NCBI GenBank assembly: GCA_041687295.1
Contig: JAWLCG010000184.1
Span: forward strand, 1 to 9,762
Origin: JAWLCG01 sp041687295
GTDB lineage: Bacteria > Planctomycetota > Phycisphaerae > SM23-33 > FEN-1343
Direction: 5' to 3'
DNA length: 9,762 nucleotides
How positions within the stretch are numbered: the first letter of the stretch is position 1; every line of letters begins with the position of its first letter. The notes under the pieces are model-generated. The model was not told the DNA's origin, searched no databases, and saw only the letters and a list, made by a program, of their open reading frames with translations. This document shows, piece after piece, positions 1 through 5,575 of the stretch. The translations under genes were made by a program, and so were the position numbers.

Positions 1-1
1 G

Positions 2-109
2 TGCCCGACGTGTCGGGGAAGTATCCCCGACCTACGGGATTCCTGCCCGCGCTGCGGCGGGAACCCACGTACCCTACCGGCGCAAACCCTTCGGGCCTGG
101 CCGACGTAG
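2..109 (+). CDS. C-terminal end of a zinc-ribbon protein (5' end outside window)
   Basis: An open frame enters from the left edge and ends at TAG 107-109, giving the last 35 residues of a protein. It starts CPTC, then ten residues, then CPRCGG. This C-x2-C-x10-C-x2-C-G spacing is that of the short zinc-ribbon knuckles found at the ends of many bacterial proteins, and it would bind one zinc through four cysteines. After the ribbon comes a 15-residue basic and proline-containing tail. Two hairpins follow the stop at once, as expected at the end of a transcription unit. The enzyme or regulator to which the ribbon belongs cannot be told from this fragment. The coding segment also holds a perfect 8-bp hairpin (12-31), so a repeat inserted into, or exapted by, the gene end is possible. 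The frame-1 reading of the same stretch is also open (to 114) but has no recognisable motif. Confidence 0.6.
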   Translation, partial: CPTCRGSIPDLRDSCPRCGGNPRTLPAQTLRAWPT

Positions 110-114
110 CATGA

Positions 115-146
115 ACAGGCCCCGGCGACGTCTGACCGGGGCTTGT
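115..146 (+). terminator. Hairpin just after the zinc-ribbon gene
   Basis: Arms 115-125 and 136-146 pair over 11 positions (one G-U), with a 10-nt loop. The arms contain GGCCCCGG and CCGGGGCT. It starts 5 nt after the stop codon at 109. No T-tract follows, so it may be a 3'-end stabiliser or part of a tandem terminator with the next hairpin rather than an independent terminator. Confidence 0.45.
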
Positions 147-159
147 CCACTGGAAGGCT

Positions 160-200
160 GGCCGGTCGAGCGGCGCACGAGGTCGCGGACCGGCCTTTTT
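160..200 (+). terminator. Rho-independent terminator with T5 tract
   Basis: GGCCGGTC (160-167) pairs perfectly with GACCGGCC (188-195) and is followed directly by TTTTT (196-200). The 20-nt loop is GC-rich and can pair a little internally. This is the best intrinsic-terminator shape in the window. It would end transcription of the gene whose tail lies at 2-109, before the HD-domain gene. Confidence 0.65.
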
Positions 201-239
201 GACTGGAGGCAGTCGGGAGTCGTTGGGGGCATTCCTTAC

Positions 240-268
240 TTGGCCTCGGACGGCTTTTGACCGATAAT
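240..268 (+). promoter_or_regulatory. Possible promoter overlapping the HD-gene start
   Basis: TTGGCC (240-245), a 17-bp spacer and GATAAT (263-268) form a plausible sigma-70-type promoter just after the upstream terminator. The -10 box overlaps the first ATG (267). If the promoter is real, transcription would begin near 275 and the usable start would be the in-frame ATG at 279, giving an almost leaderless mRNA. The -35 box is only a partial match. Confidence 0.35.
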
Positions 269-2597
269 GGGACTTCGCATGCGTTGGCCCTGGAAGAGAA
301 AAGTTGGGCAGCGACGGCTGGAGGTTCGCCGGAACATCCCCAGCCGGCGTGGCTCGCGCTGGCGGCGGTTCGTGCAGGCCGGCGGCCCGATGAGCCTGGT
401 GCTGGCGGTGGCATTCGTGCTGACGGCGGCAACGCTGACGGTCTGGCCGATCGCGCCGGCGCCATACGCAGCCGGGCAGATCGCGCCCAAGCTCTACGCC
501 CGCGTGCCCTTCGAGGCACCCAGCGAGGAGCGGACCGGCAACGAGCGGGACGCCGCCGCCAATCGCACGCCGGCGACCTACGTGACCAACCAGGCCCTGC
601 TCCGCGAGATCGGCGCGAACCTGCAGGCCCTGCCCGAGTCGCTGCGTGACCTGGCCGAGCGCGAGAAAGTGCCCGCCAGCCTCCGCGACCGCTTCCAGAT
701 CCAGACCGACCAGGACCTCGCCGCCCTGCGCCGCCTCAACGAGGACCCGTCCCGGCAGGCGTACCTCCAGGCCGTGCCCGAGATGATGCGCCGCCTCAGC
801 GAGGTCGTCATCATCAGCCAGGCCGACTTCGACCGCGACGCCCCGCGCCACAGCGGCGGCATCAAGTTGCGGACGCCCGCCGGCGAGCGGTCGGCCCTGA
901 AGAGCGCCTACCCGCCGGAGATCCTCGTGCTGCAAAGGCGTCACCAGGCCCTGATCGCCGACCGCCTGCGCGACGTGGTGGCCCCGCTGGCCGAGCCGGT
1001 CCGCCCGCACGTCTACAGCTACCTGCAGGGGCTCATCGCCCCCGAGCAGGCCAGCGACGGACGGGCGACCTACCTGTACGACGCCGCCCTGACGGCCGCC
1101 GACATCGAGGCCGCCGTGGCGACCGTGCCGCCCCAGACCGTCCGCTACCCTGCCGATTCGGTGATCTTCACCGGCGGGGAGGTCACCCCGGCCAGCGCCA
1201 TTGTCCTCAACGCCGAACAGCGCGCCTGGCGACGGCACCTGGCCGAGGCCGACCCGCTCCGCCGCGTCCGCATCGCCGCCGGGCGGGGGTCGCTGGTCGC
1301 CCTGGTGACGCTGCTGCTGGGCGTCTACATCAGCCGATACCAGCGGCGGATCGTCCGCAACCACCTGCGCGGGCTGGGCCTGGGCATGCTGCTGGTGCTG
1401 ATGCTGGGCCTGACCAAGGCGATGGTCACCGTGGCCGGCTGGAACCCCTACCTAGCCGTGGCGCCGGTGGCGCTGGGGGCGATCATCGTCACGATCGCCT
1501 ACGAGCAGCGGTTCGGCCTGCTGACCGGGCTGCTGCTGGCGCTGCTGACGACGCTGGCCCTGCGGGCCGATGTGGGGATGTTCCTGACGCTGCTGGCGCC
1601 GGTGGGGGTGAACGTCTTCCTGCTGGGCGAGATCCGCACGCGGAGCAAGCTGATCGAGGTCGGCGGCGTGGCGGCGGTGGCGGCCTTCGTGGTGGCGCTA
1701 CTGACGCAGCTGGCGGCGGGGGCGGCACTGGAACGACCTGCCCTGCTGGGCGCCCTGTGGGCCGGCGGGGCGGCGCTGGGCACGGGCTTCATCATCCAGG
1801 GCATCCTGCCGCTGATCGAGAGGCTCTTCCGCGTGGTGACGGCCATGACGCTGCTGGAGTGGGCCGACGCCAACCGTCGGCTGCTCAAGCGCCTGGCCCT
1901 GGAGGCCCCGGGCACCTACAACCATTCGCTGCAGCTGGGCACGCTCAGCGAGGCCGCCGCCGAGGCCATCGGCGCCAACGGCCTGCTGGCCCGCGTGGGG
2001 GCGTACTACCACGACATCGGCAAGATCAACAAGCCCGACTACTTCATCGAAAACCAGATGGACAGCCTCAACAGGCACGCCAAGCTCTCCCCCGCCATGA
2101 GCCTGCTGGTGATCACCGGCCACGTGAAGGACGGCCTGGAGATGGCCCGCGAGTACAACCTGCCCCCGGCGCTGCAGGAGTTCATCGCCGCCCACCACGG
2201 CACGACGCTGGTGCAGTACTTCTACCACGCCGCCACCCAGCAGCGCAAGGCCAACGGCGACGACCGCTTGCCCGACGAGATCGAATTCCGCTACCCCGGG
2301 CCCAAGCCGCACACCAAGGAGGTCGCCATCCTCATGCTCGCCGACGCCACCGAGTCCAGCGTCCGCGCCATGACCGACCCGACCCCCGCCCGCATCGAGA
2401 GCCAGGCCCACGCCATCACCTCAGGCCGGCTCATGGACGGCCAGCTCGACGACTGCGATCTGACCCTCCGCGAGGTCCACATCATCGAGAAGTCGCTCGT
2501 CAAGAGCCTCTGCGGCATCTACCACGGCCGAATCGCCTACCCCAAGACCCACCAGCCCGCCAAACCCATCCGCGCCAGCGGCGGGGCGCCGGCGTAG
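267..2597 (+). CDS. pgpH: 7TM-HD family membrane phosphohydrolase, PgpH-type (cyclic-di-AMP phosphodiesterase-like)
   Basis: The 776-residue product has the full 7TM-HD architecture. A basic cytoplasmic N-terminus leads into a membrane anchor (about 42-62), then a large extracytoplasmic domain (about 65-335) of the 7TMR-HDED type, a block of hydrophobic helices (about 340-525), and a cytoplasmic HD domain. The HD metal ligands are visible: H553 in YNHSLQLG, H582-D583 in YYHDIGKINKP, H619, the H643-H644 pair, and a later aspartate, probably D693 in LADATESS. Characterised relatives (PgpH of Listeria) hydrolyse cyclic di-AMP to pApA; the same activity here is inference, since no diadenylate cyclase lies in the window. 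The length is typical. Neither ATG 267 nor the in-frame ATG 279 has a clear Shine-Dalgarno site, so the start is uncertain by four codons. PgpH genes often sit beside ybeY; here ybeY lies 1.9 kb downstream on the other strand. Confidence 0.9.
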   Translation: MGLRMRWPWKRKVGQRRLEVRRNIPSRRGSRWRRFVQAGGPMSLVLAVAFVLTAATLTVWPIAPAPYAAGQIAPKLYARVPFEAPSEERTGNERDAAANRTPATYVTNQALLREIGANLQALPESLRDLAEREKVPASLRDRFQIQTDQDLAALRRLNEDPSRQAYLQAVPEMMRRLSEVVIISQADFDRDAPRHSGGIKLRTPAGERSALKSAYPPEILVLQRRHQALIADRLRDVVAPLAEPVRPHVYSYLQGLIAPEQASDGRATYLYDAALTAADIEAAVATVPPQTVRYPADSVIFTGGEVTPASAIVLNAEQRAWRRHLAEADPLRRVRIAAGRGSLVALVTLLLGVYISRYQRRIVRNHLRGLGLGMLLVLMLGLTKAMVTVAGWNPYLAVAPVALGAIIVTIAYEQRFGLLTGLLLALLTTLALRADVGMFLTLLAPVGVNVFLLGEIRTRSKLIEVGGVAAVAAFVVALLTQLAAGAALERPALLGALWAGGAALGTGFIIQGILPLIERLFRVVTAMTLLEWADANRRLLKRLALEAPGTYNHSLQLGTLSEAAAEAIGANGLLARVGAYYHDIGKINKPDYFIENQMDSLNRHAKLSPAMSLLVITGHVKDGLEMAREYNLPPALQEFIAAHHGTTLVQYFYHAATQQRKANGDDRLPDEIEFRYPGPKPHTKEVAILMLADATESSVRAMTDPTPARIESQAHAITSGRLMDGQLDDCDLTLREVHIIEKSLVKSLCGIYHGRIAYPKTHQPAKPIRASGGAPA

Positions 2598-2622
2598 GCG
2601 GTGAGACTCGGCGTCCCGTGGT

Positions 2623-2656
2623 GCCCCAAATAGCCCCGGACTTGCCCGGGGTCTTC
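2623..2656 (+). repeat. Dispersed palindromic repeat, copy 1
   Basis: This 34-bp stretch matches the reverse complement of 5506-5539 at 32 of 34 positions. Its core can form a hairpin of CCCCGG (2634-2639) with CCGGGG (2646-2651). It starts 25 bp after the HD-gene stop codon and is probably a REP-like intergenic element. It could also stabilise the 3' end of the mRNA. Confidence 0.6.
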
Positions 2657-2708
2657 CTGTCGGACGTGCGGGTGCGTGGGGCCGACGGATGGATAGCCCG
2701 GCCGAGAT

Positions 2709-2732
2709 GCCCACAGGTAGCAATCTGTGGGC
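2709..2732. repeat. Hairpin in the convergent gap (8-bp arms)
   Basis: GCCCACAG (2709-2716) and CTGTGGGC (2725-2732) are perfect inverted repeats around an 8-nt loop. The hairpin lies between the convergent HD and PEP-CTERM genes. There is no T-tract on either side, so its role in termination is unclear. Confidence 0.5.
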
Positions 2733-2762
2733 TTGGGACGAAGAGGCCCTCGGCGCGTCAAG

Positions 2763-2811
2763 AAGGGCAGATGAGGCCCTCGGCTTCTGCCGAAAGCGTT
2801 CATCTGCCCTT
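2763..2811. terminator. 12-bp-arm inverted repeat, likely bidirectional transcription end
   Basis: AAGGGCAGATGA (2763-2774) pairs perfectly with TCATCTGCCCTT (2800-2811). The 25-nt loop contains a small CGGC-TTCT-GCCG hairpin (2781-2792). The element sits 28 bp past the end of the minus-strand PEP-CTERM gene and 165 bp past the plus-strand HD gene, where a shared terminator would be expected. T-tracts are short on both strands (TTT on +, TTCTT on -). A 12-bp direct repeat, GAGGCCCTCGGC, occurs at 2743-2754 and 2773-2784 and overlaps the left arm. Confidence 0.5.
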
Positions 2812-2839
2812 TCGACCTGACGGGCGGCCAGCGGGGTGA

Positions 2840-3526
2840 CTACGCCGTGCGGCGGCGGAAGTACCTGCCCAGACCGGCAACCGCCAGTGCCAGGGCGCAG
2901 GCGGTGGCCGGCTCGGGGATGGCGGCGGTCTCACTGCCAAGGACCGAGAAAGTCGTGGCGGTGCTCAACGACCACCAAGCCGGGCCCTGGCCGCCCTGCG
3001 TGGAATAGGTCGCCCCCCCGTATCCGTCGCTCTGGGCGATCAGCCAGGCGAACATGCCGGCCGAGCTGTTTCCGTAGATCGACACCCAGTAGGTCTCGCC
3101 GGCCGACAGGGCCAGCGGGGCCCCCAGATCGGCACTGAAGCTGTATACGGGCAGGCCGAAGATGCTCTGGCCGCTGTGGGTCATGTTGGCATCTGCCAGG
3201 GCCACCGCCGAGTCCGCCAGCTTCGTGTCGGGGCGGTTGTAGCCGCCGGCGTCAGTGCCGTTGGACCAGATCTCAAGGTTGAAACTGCCCACGTTGCTCA
3301 TGTTGCCGGTATGCACGCCCATCCAGGTCAGCCCCGTCACCATCGCATCGGTCGACAGCGAGAAACTGCTGCCATACAGTTGCCCCGTCCCGGGCCGGGT
3401 GTCGGAGTACAGCGCACCCACCCCGTGGGTGTACGAGGGGGTCTTCTCAAACAGCGTTACAGCCATGGCCGACCCGCTCAGCATCGCCACCGCGGCGACC
3501 AGAGCGAGTACTTGTACTGTCTTCAT
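2840..3526 (-). CDS. PEP-CTERM sorted exported protein
   Basis: The 228-residue product starts with a signal peptide (1-22: lysine at position 2, hydrophobic core, cleavage after SAMA). The middle, about 23-200, is rich in Ser, Thr, Gly and Tyr, as in a beta-sandwich surface domain. The C-terminus is a textbook PEP-CTERM signal: IPEPATA (PEP at 204-206), a short hydrophobic helix, then the basic tail RYFRRR. In this system an exosortase processes the tail and the protein goes to the cell surface or extracellular matrix; no exosortase gene is in the window. The start is fixed by a strong Shine-Dalgarno AAGGAGG seven bases before the ATG, although the frame stays open upstream to 3898. The gene appears monocistronic, with a promoter near 3692-3721 and a long structured leader. 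The mature domain gives no function I can name. Confidence 0.9.
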   Translation of the reverse strand: MKTVQVLALVAAVAMLSGSAMAVTLFEKTPSYTHGVGALYSDTRPGTGQLYGSSFSLSTDAMVTGLTWMGVHTGNMSNVGSFNLEIWSNGTDAGGYNRPDTKLADSAVALADANMTHSGQSIFGLPVYSFSADLGAPLALSAGETYWVSIYGNSSAGMFAWLIAQSDGYGGATYSTQGGQGPAWWSLSTATTFSVLGSETAAIPEPATACALALAVAGLGRYFRRRTA

Positions 3527-3546
3527 GCGAAATCCTCCTTTTTGCG

Positions 3547-3676
3547 GATCGCAGGTGTCGTGGTCCTGACTCGGCAAGCCCCTTGGCTTCGCCCGGCAAC
3601 GCGGGCGGAACAATTGGCCGTAGGCAGGCCACAGCGTCCTAGCGTACCACGAGAGGCCTTTTCTGAACATGCGATC
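3547..3676 (-). promoter_or_regulatory. Structured 5' leader of the PEP-CTERM gene (candidate cis-regulatory RNA)
   Basis: The leader between the predicted promoter and the Shine-Dalgarno can form two nested perfect 7-bp helices: GATCGCA (3547-3553) with TGCGATC (3670-3676), and TCGTGGT (3558-3564) with ACCACGA (3646-3652). The inner helix encloses room for three hairpins. One is 3573-3593, 8 bp with one bulge and a 4-nt loop. The second is 3591-3595 with 3602-3606, which competes with the first for three bases. The third is 3615-3619 with 3627-3631. The layout resembles a multi-helix junction placed just upstream of the ribosome site (3532-3540). I do not recognise it as a known riboswitch class. 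Pairing by chance is a real risk in such GC-rich DNA. Confidence 0.4.
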
Positions 3677-3691
3677 TAAGAGGAGACTTCC

Positions 3692-3721
3692 AATATAATC
3701 GGTTTCCACGTCAACTTTTAA
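3692..3721 (-). promoter_or_regulatory. Probable promoter of the PEP-CTERM gene
   Basis: On the minus strand TTAAAA (3716-3721), an 18-bp spacer and TATATT (3692-3697) lie in the only clearly AT-rich patch of the window. A TTGACG also occurs, but it is only 11 bp from the TATATT and so poorly spaced. Transcription would start near 3685, giving a leader of about 160 nt. Confidence 0.45.
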
Positions 3722-3782
3722 CACAGGCGTACCCTCTCCACATCCCGCTTCAAGTGCCATGGGCCCGCCTAGGACCTGGGCG

Positions 3783-3810
3783 TTGACCGGGCAGCGAAGA
3801 TGGGCATAAT
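3783..3810 (+). promoter_or_regulatory. Probable promoter of the DUF296 gene
   Basis: TTGACC (3783-3788), a 16-bp spacer and CATAAT (3805-3810) are a good match to a housekeeping promoter. Transcription would begin near 3817, leaving a leader of about 75 nt. That leader holds a hairpin: CTCCC 3819-3823 with GGGAG 3839-3843, continued after a 2-nt bulge by GGCC pairs around a 5-nt loop. A second short hairpin (3863-3877) lies close to the Shine-Dalgarno. Confidence 0.5.
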
Positions 3811-3891
3811 GGGCGCATCTCCCGAGGCCCCGGTGGCCGGGAGTACAGATCACGGTTCGGACCGCCCCTGGCGGGCGCGGGGAGGCATGCG

Positions 3892-4305
3892 ATGGCACGG
3901 CAGGTGTATGCGGGCGAGGGGATGCGGATCATCAAACTGCGTTCGGGCGAGGACGTGCTGCGCGGGCTCGAGGGCGAGTTGGCGCGGCTCGGCGTGCGGG
4001 ATGGCGTGATCGTGGCCGGCATCGGCTCGACCACCGGCGCCCACGTGCACGTCGTCGAGACGACGAAGCTGCCGCCCGGGGACAAGTTCTTCCGCCACGA
4101 GAACGAGCCGTTCGACATCGTCAGCCTGCAGGGCTACGTCATGGCCGGGCGGGTGCACGCGCACATCGCGCTGGCCCGCATGGCCGACGCCGCCCAGCTC
4201 GGCGGCCACCTCGAGGAGGGCTGCCCCGTCCTGACCTTCTGCCTGGTCACGGTCGTGCCCACCGCCCCGCTGGGCGATCAGGATACCTTCGCCGGACAGA
4301 AATAG
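3892..4305 (+). CDS. PPC/DUF296 domain protein
   Basis: The 137-residue protein is almost entirely one PPC (PCC, DUF296) domain. Family marks are the opening MRIIKLRSGEDVL, the strand VAGIGSTTGAHVHV, SLQGYVM, and the histidine pair H89-x-H91 in GRVHAHIAL followed by GGHLEEGCPVLTF with H106. In bacterial and archaeal members these three histidines bind a metal, and the proteins form trimers. In plants the same domain is joined to an AT-hook DNA-binding motif. No AT-hook is visible here, so DNA binding should not be assumed, and the cellular role of stand-alone members is poorly known. The ATG is preceded by GGGGAGG six bases upstream. It has its own promoter near 3783-3810 and ends before a large inverted repeat at 4341-4441. 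Confidence 0.88.
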   Translation: MARQVYAGEGMRIIKLRSGEDVLRGLEGELARLGVRDGVIVAGIGSTTGAHVHVVETTKLPPGDKFFRHENEPFDIVSLQGYVMAGRVHAHIALARMADAAQLGGHLEEGCPVLTFCLVTVVPTAPLGDQDTFAGQK

Positions 4306-4340
4306 GGCAGGTCCTGGCCCCCGCGGCGACGCCAGCGGGT

Positions 4341-4441
4341 GCCTGGGCCGTATGGAGTGCGGCGATGGAATCGCCGCTTTGGCTTGGGCCGCCATCGAGC
4401 CAAAGCGGCGACGTTGTCGCCGCACTCCATATTGCCCAGGC
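4341..4441. repeat. 101-bp near-perfect inverted repeat with a hairpin nested in each arm
   Basis: Left arm 4341-4384 and right arm 4398-4441 (44 nt each) are complementary at 37 positions around a 13-nt centre. The mismatches fall in just two patches: 2 nt (4349-4350) and 5 nt (4366-4370). The 5-nt patch is the loop of a smaller palindrome within each arm, GCGGCGA-loop-TCGCCGC, whose stem is conserved while the loop differs completely (TGGAA versus CGTTG). The element lies between the convergent DUF296 and ybeY genes. It may act as a two-way terminator, but its size and design look more like a palindromic mobile or REP-type repeat. Confidence 0.85.
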
Positions 4442-4497
4442 CAAGTGGAGGGCGGTTCGCGACCGGTGGTGACCGGGCATCGCAGAAAGCCTACGGG

Positions 4498-4953
4498 CTA
4501 CCGGCCAAACACCCGTCCCACGCCGAACTCGGCCAGCAGCTCGTCCTCGCGGGCGTGCATGCGGGTAGAGTCGGCGGCGGTGTGGTCGTCGTAGTCCAGC
4601 AGGTGCAGCAGGCCGTGGGTGACGTAGAGCAGCAGTTCGGCGGCGGGGCTGTGGCCGCGACGGCGGGCCTCGATGGCGGCCACGTCGGCGCAGACGATGA
4701 GCTGGGCGACGAGGCCCCCGCCGGGTGCGGCGCCGAGGTCGAGGCTGATCTGGTCGGTGGGGCCGGCATGGCCGAGCAGCTCGGCGTTGAGCGTGGCCAT
4801 GCGCCGCCGGCCCACGATGGCGACCTCGACGTAGGCCAACTCCGCCCCCTCGCGCCCGGCGACGAACCGCACCAGCCGCTCGACCCGCTCGGCCGGCACC
4901 GGCCAGCGCCGCAGCGTGCAGGTGACCTCCACCTCGCCGGGTTGTCGGGGCAT
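4498..4953 (-). CDS. ybeY: Endoribonuclease YbeY (rRNA maturation factor)
   Basis: The 151-residue product matches the YbeY family in length and motifs. YbeY is a cytoplasmic zinc-dependent ribonuclease that acts in 16S rRNA 3' processing and ribosome quality control. The metal motif is visible as THGLLHLLDYDDH, with H113 and H117. Upstream, GPTDQISLDL (64-73) corresponds to the family's PTDVLSF segment, and the tail MHAREDELL matches the usual end. Two differences from the common HGxLHLxGYDH pattern stand out: the glycine is D120, and the residue at the third ligand spacing is D123, with a histidine one place later (H124). The start was chosen because GGAG lies seven bases before ATG 4953; the frame is open further upstream but there encodes an out-of-frame image of the neighbouring membrane-protein gene. 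That gene ends 14 bp upstream on the same strand, so the two are probably co-transcribed. Confidence 0.9.
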   Translation of the reverse strand: MPRQPGEVEVTCTLRRWPVPAERVERLVRFVAGREGAELAYVEVAIVGRRRMATLNAELLGHAGPTDQISLDLGAAPGGGLVAQLIVCADVAAIEARRRGHSPAAELLLYVTHGLLHLLDYDDHTAADSTRMHAREDELLAEFGVGRVFGR

Positions 4954-4967
4954 GGGCGTTCTCCGAG

Positions 4968-5408
4968 TCACGGCTTGAGCATGGCCTGCACGGCCAGCAC
5001 GGCCAGCAGGTAGACCACCAGCCCCAACGGCCCGCACAGGGCCAGCACCCCCCAGGGCCAGGGCAGGCGGCGAATGTACCGCCAGTACAGCGGAATGAAC
5101 AGCACCGAGTAGAAGCTGTACACCACCGCCAGCAACCCCGACAGGCCCGCCAGGATCAGCAGCGTGCCGTCCAGCAGGCCCCGCAAGGTCCACCCGGCCG
5201 GCAGCAGGCGGCGGTTCAGCAGGTACAGGGCCGGGAAGACCACCGCCGAGGCGAAGATCAGCCCCGTCATCATCGCCATGTGCCGCGCATCCCGCAGCCG
5301 GGCCGACTCGTCGGGGTCGGGCTGGGTACTGTACGTCAGCCGACGGGCCCCCGCGCCGTCGCCCCCCGCCCGGACCGGCGGCCACGAATTATCGCCTCGG
5401 TCCTCCAC
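4968..5408 (-). CDS. Small three-helix membrane protein, family not recognised
   Basis: With the GTG start at 5408 the product has 146 residues. A polar, acidic and arginine-rich N-terminus (about 1-46) is followed by three hydrophobic segments, about 47-64, 79-107 and 118-143, with short basic loops (NRR and RYIRR) between them. No catalytic or ligand motif is evident, and I do not recognise the family. The start is uncertain: a GTG at 5459 lies inside a 66-bp palindromic repeat and is unlikely. The first in-frame ATG is 5279 (103 residues), which would remove the polar N-terminus, yet the DPDESARLRDARH stretch before it looks coding. No good Shine-Dalgarno supports any choice. The stop lies 14 bp before ybeY, suggesting a two-gene operon. 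Confidence 0.65.
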   Translation of the reverse strand: MEDRGDNSWPPVRAGGDGAGARRLTYSTQPDPDESARLRDARHMAMMTGLIFASAVVFPALYLLNRRLLPAGWTLRGLLDGTLLILAGLSGLLAVVYSFYSVLFIPLYWRYIRRLPWPWGVLALCGPLGLVVYLLAVLAVQAMLKP

Positions 5409-5417
5409 GGGGGTATT

Positions 5418-5483
5418 GTAGGGCGGGCAATGCCCGCCGTCGAAGGCGCCCGGCGCCACCGCGGCGGCAATGGCCCGCCCTAC
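5418..5483. repeat. 66-bp imperfect palindrome
   Basis: The outer arms GTAGGGCGGGC (5418-5428) and GCCCGCCCTAC (5473-5483) are perfect 11-bp inverted repeats. Inside, TGCC-C-GCCG pairs with CGGCGGCA with one extra base, and the centre is GGCGCC-C-GGCGCC. The left arm can also fold alone (GGCGGGC 5422-5428 with GCCCGCC 5432-5438). It lies between the URO-D gene and the membrane-protein gene and looks like a REP or MITE-like element. Confidence 0.7.
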
Positions 5484-5505
5484 GGCAGAGGCCGTTTTCG
5501 CCTTC

Positions 5506-5539
5506 GAAGACCCCGGGCAAGCCCGGGGCTATATGGGGC
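5506..5539 (-). repeat. Dispersed palindromic repeat, copy 2 (possible terminator of the URO-D gene)
   Basis: This is the inverted partner of 2623-2656 (32 of 34 positions match). Here the core is an almost perfect palindrome, CCCCGGGC-AA-GCCCGGGG (5511-5528). It lies 37 bp past the minus-strand URO-D stop codon, where the hairpin could help end or protect that transcript. No long T-tract follows. Confidence 0.6.
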
Positions 5540-5575
5540 CGCCGGGGGGGGCGCTGGCCGACACCGTCGCCGGGC

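Noticed and set aside
3552..3580. Resemblance of the minus-strand leader segment GAGTCAGGAC to part of the cobalamin-riboswitch B12 box
   Set aside because: Only the AGTCAGGA half matches; an inserted segment breaks the box, and the other conserved cobalamin elements are absent from the leader.
3527..3898. N-terminal extension of the PEP-CTERM protein up to 3898
   Set aside because: The signal peptide and a strong Shine-Dalgarno fix the start at 3526; the extension would place 124 residues before the signal peptide and overlaps the promoter and the leader structure.
4954..5385. N-terminal extension of YbeY up to 5385
   Set aside because: It is the out-of-frame image of the membrane-protein gene; the YbeY family length and the GGAG site fit ATG 4953.
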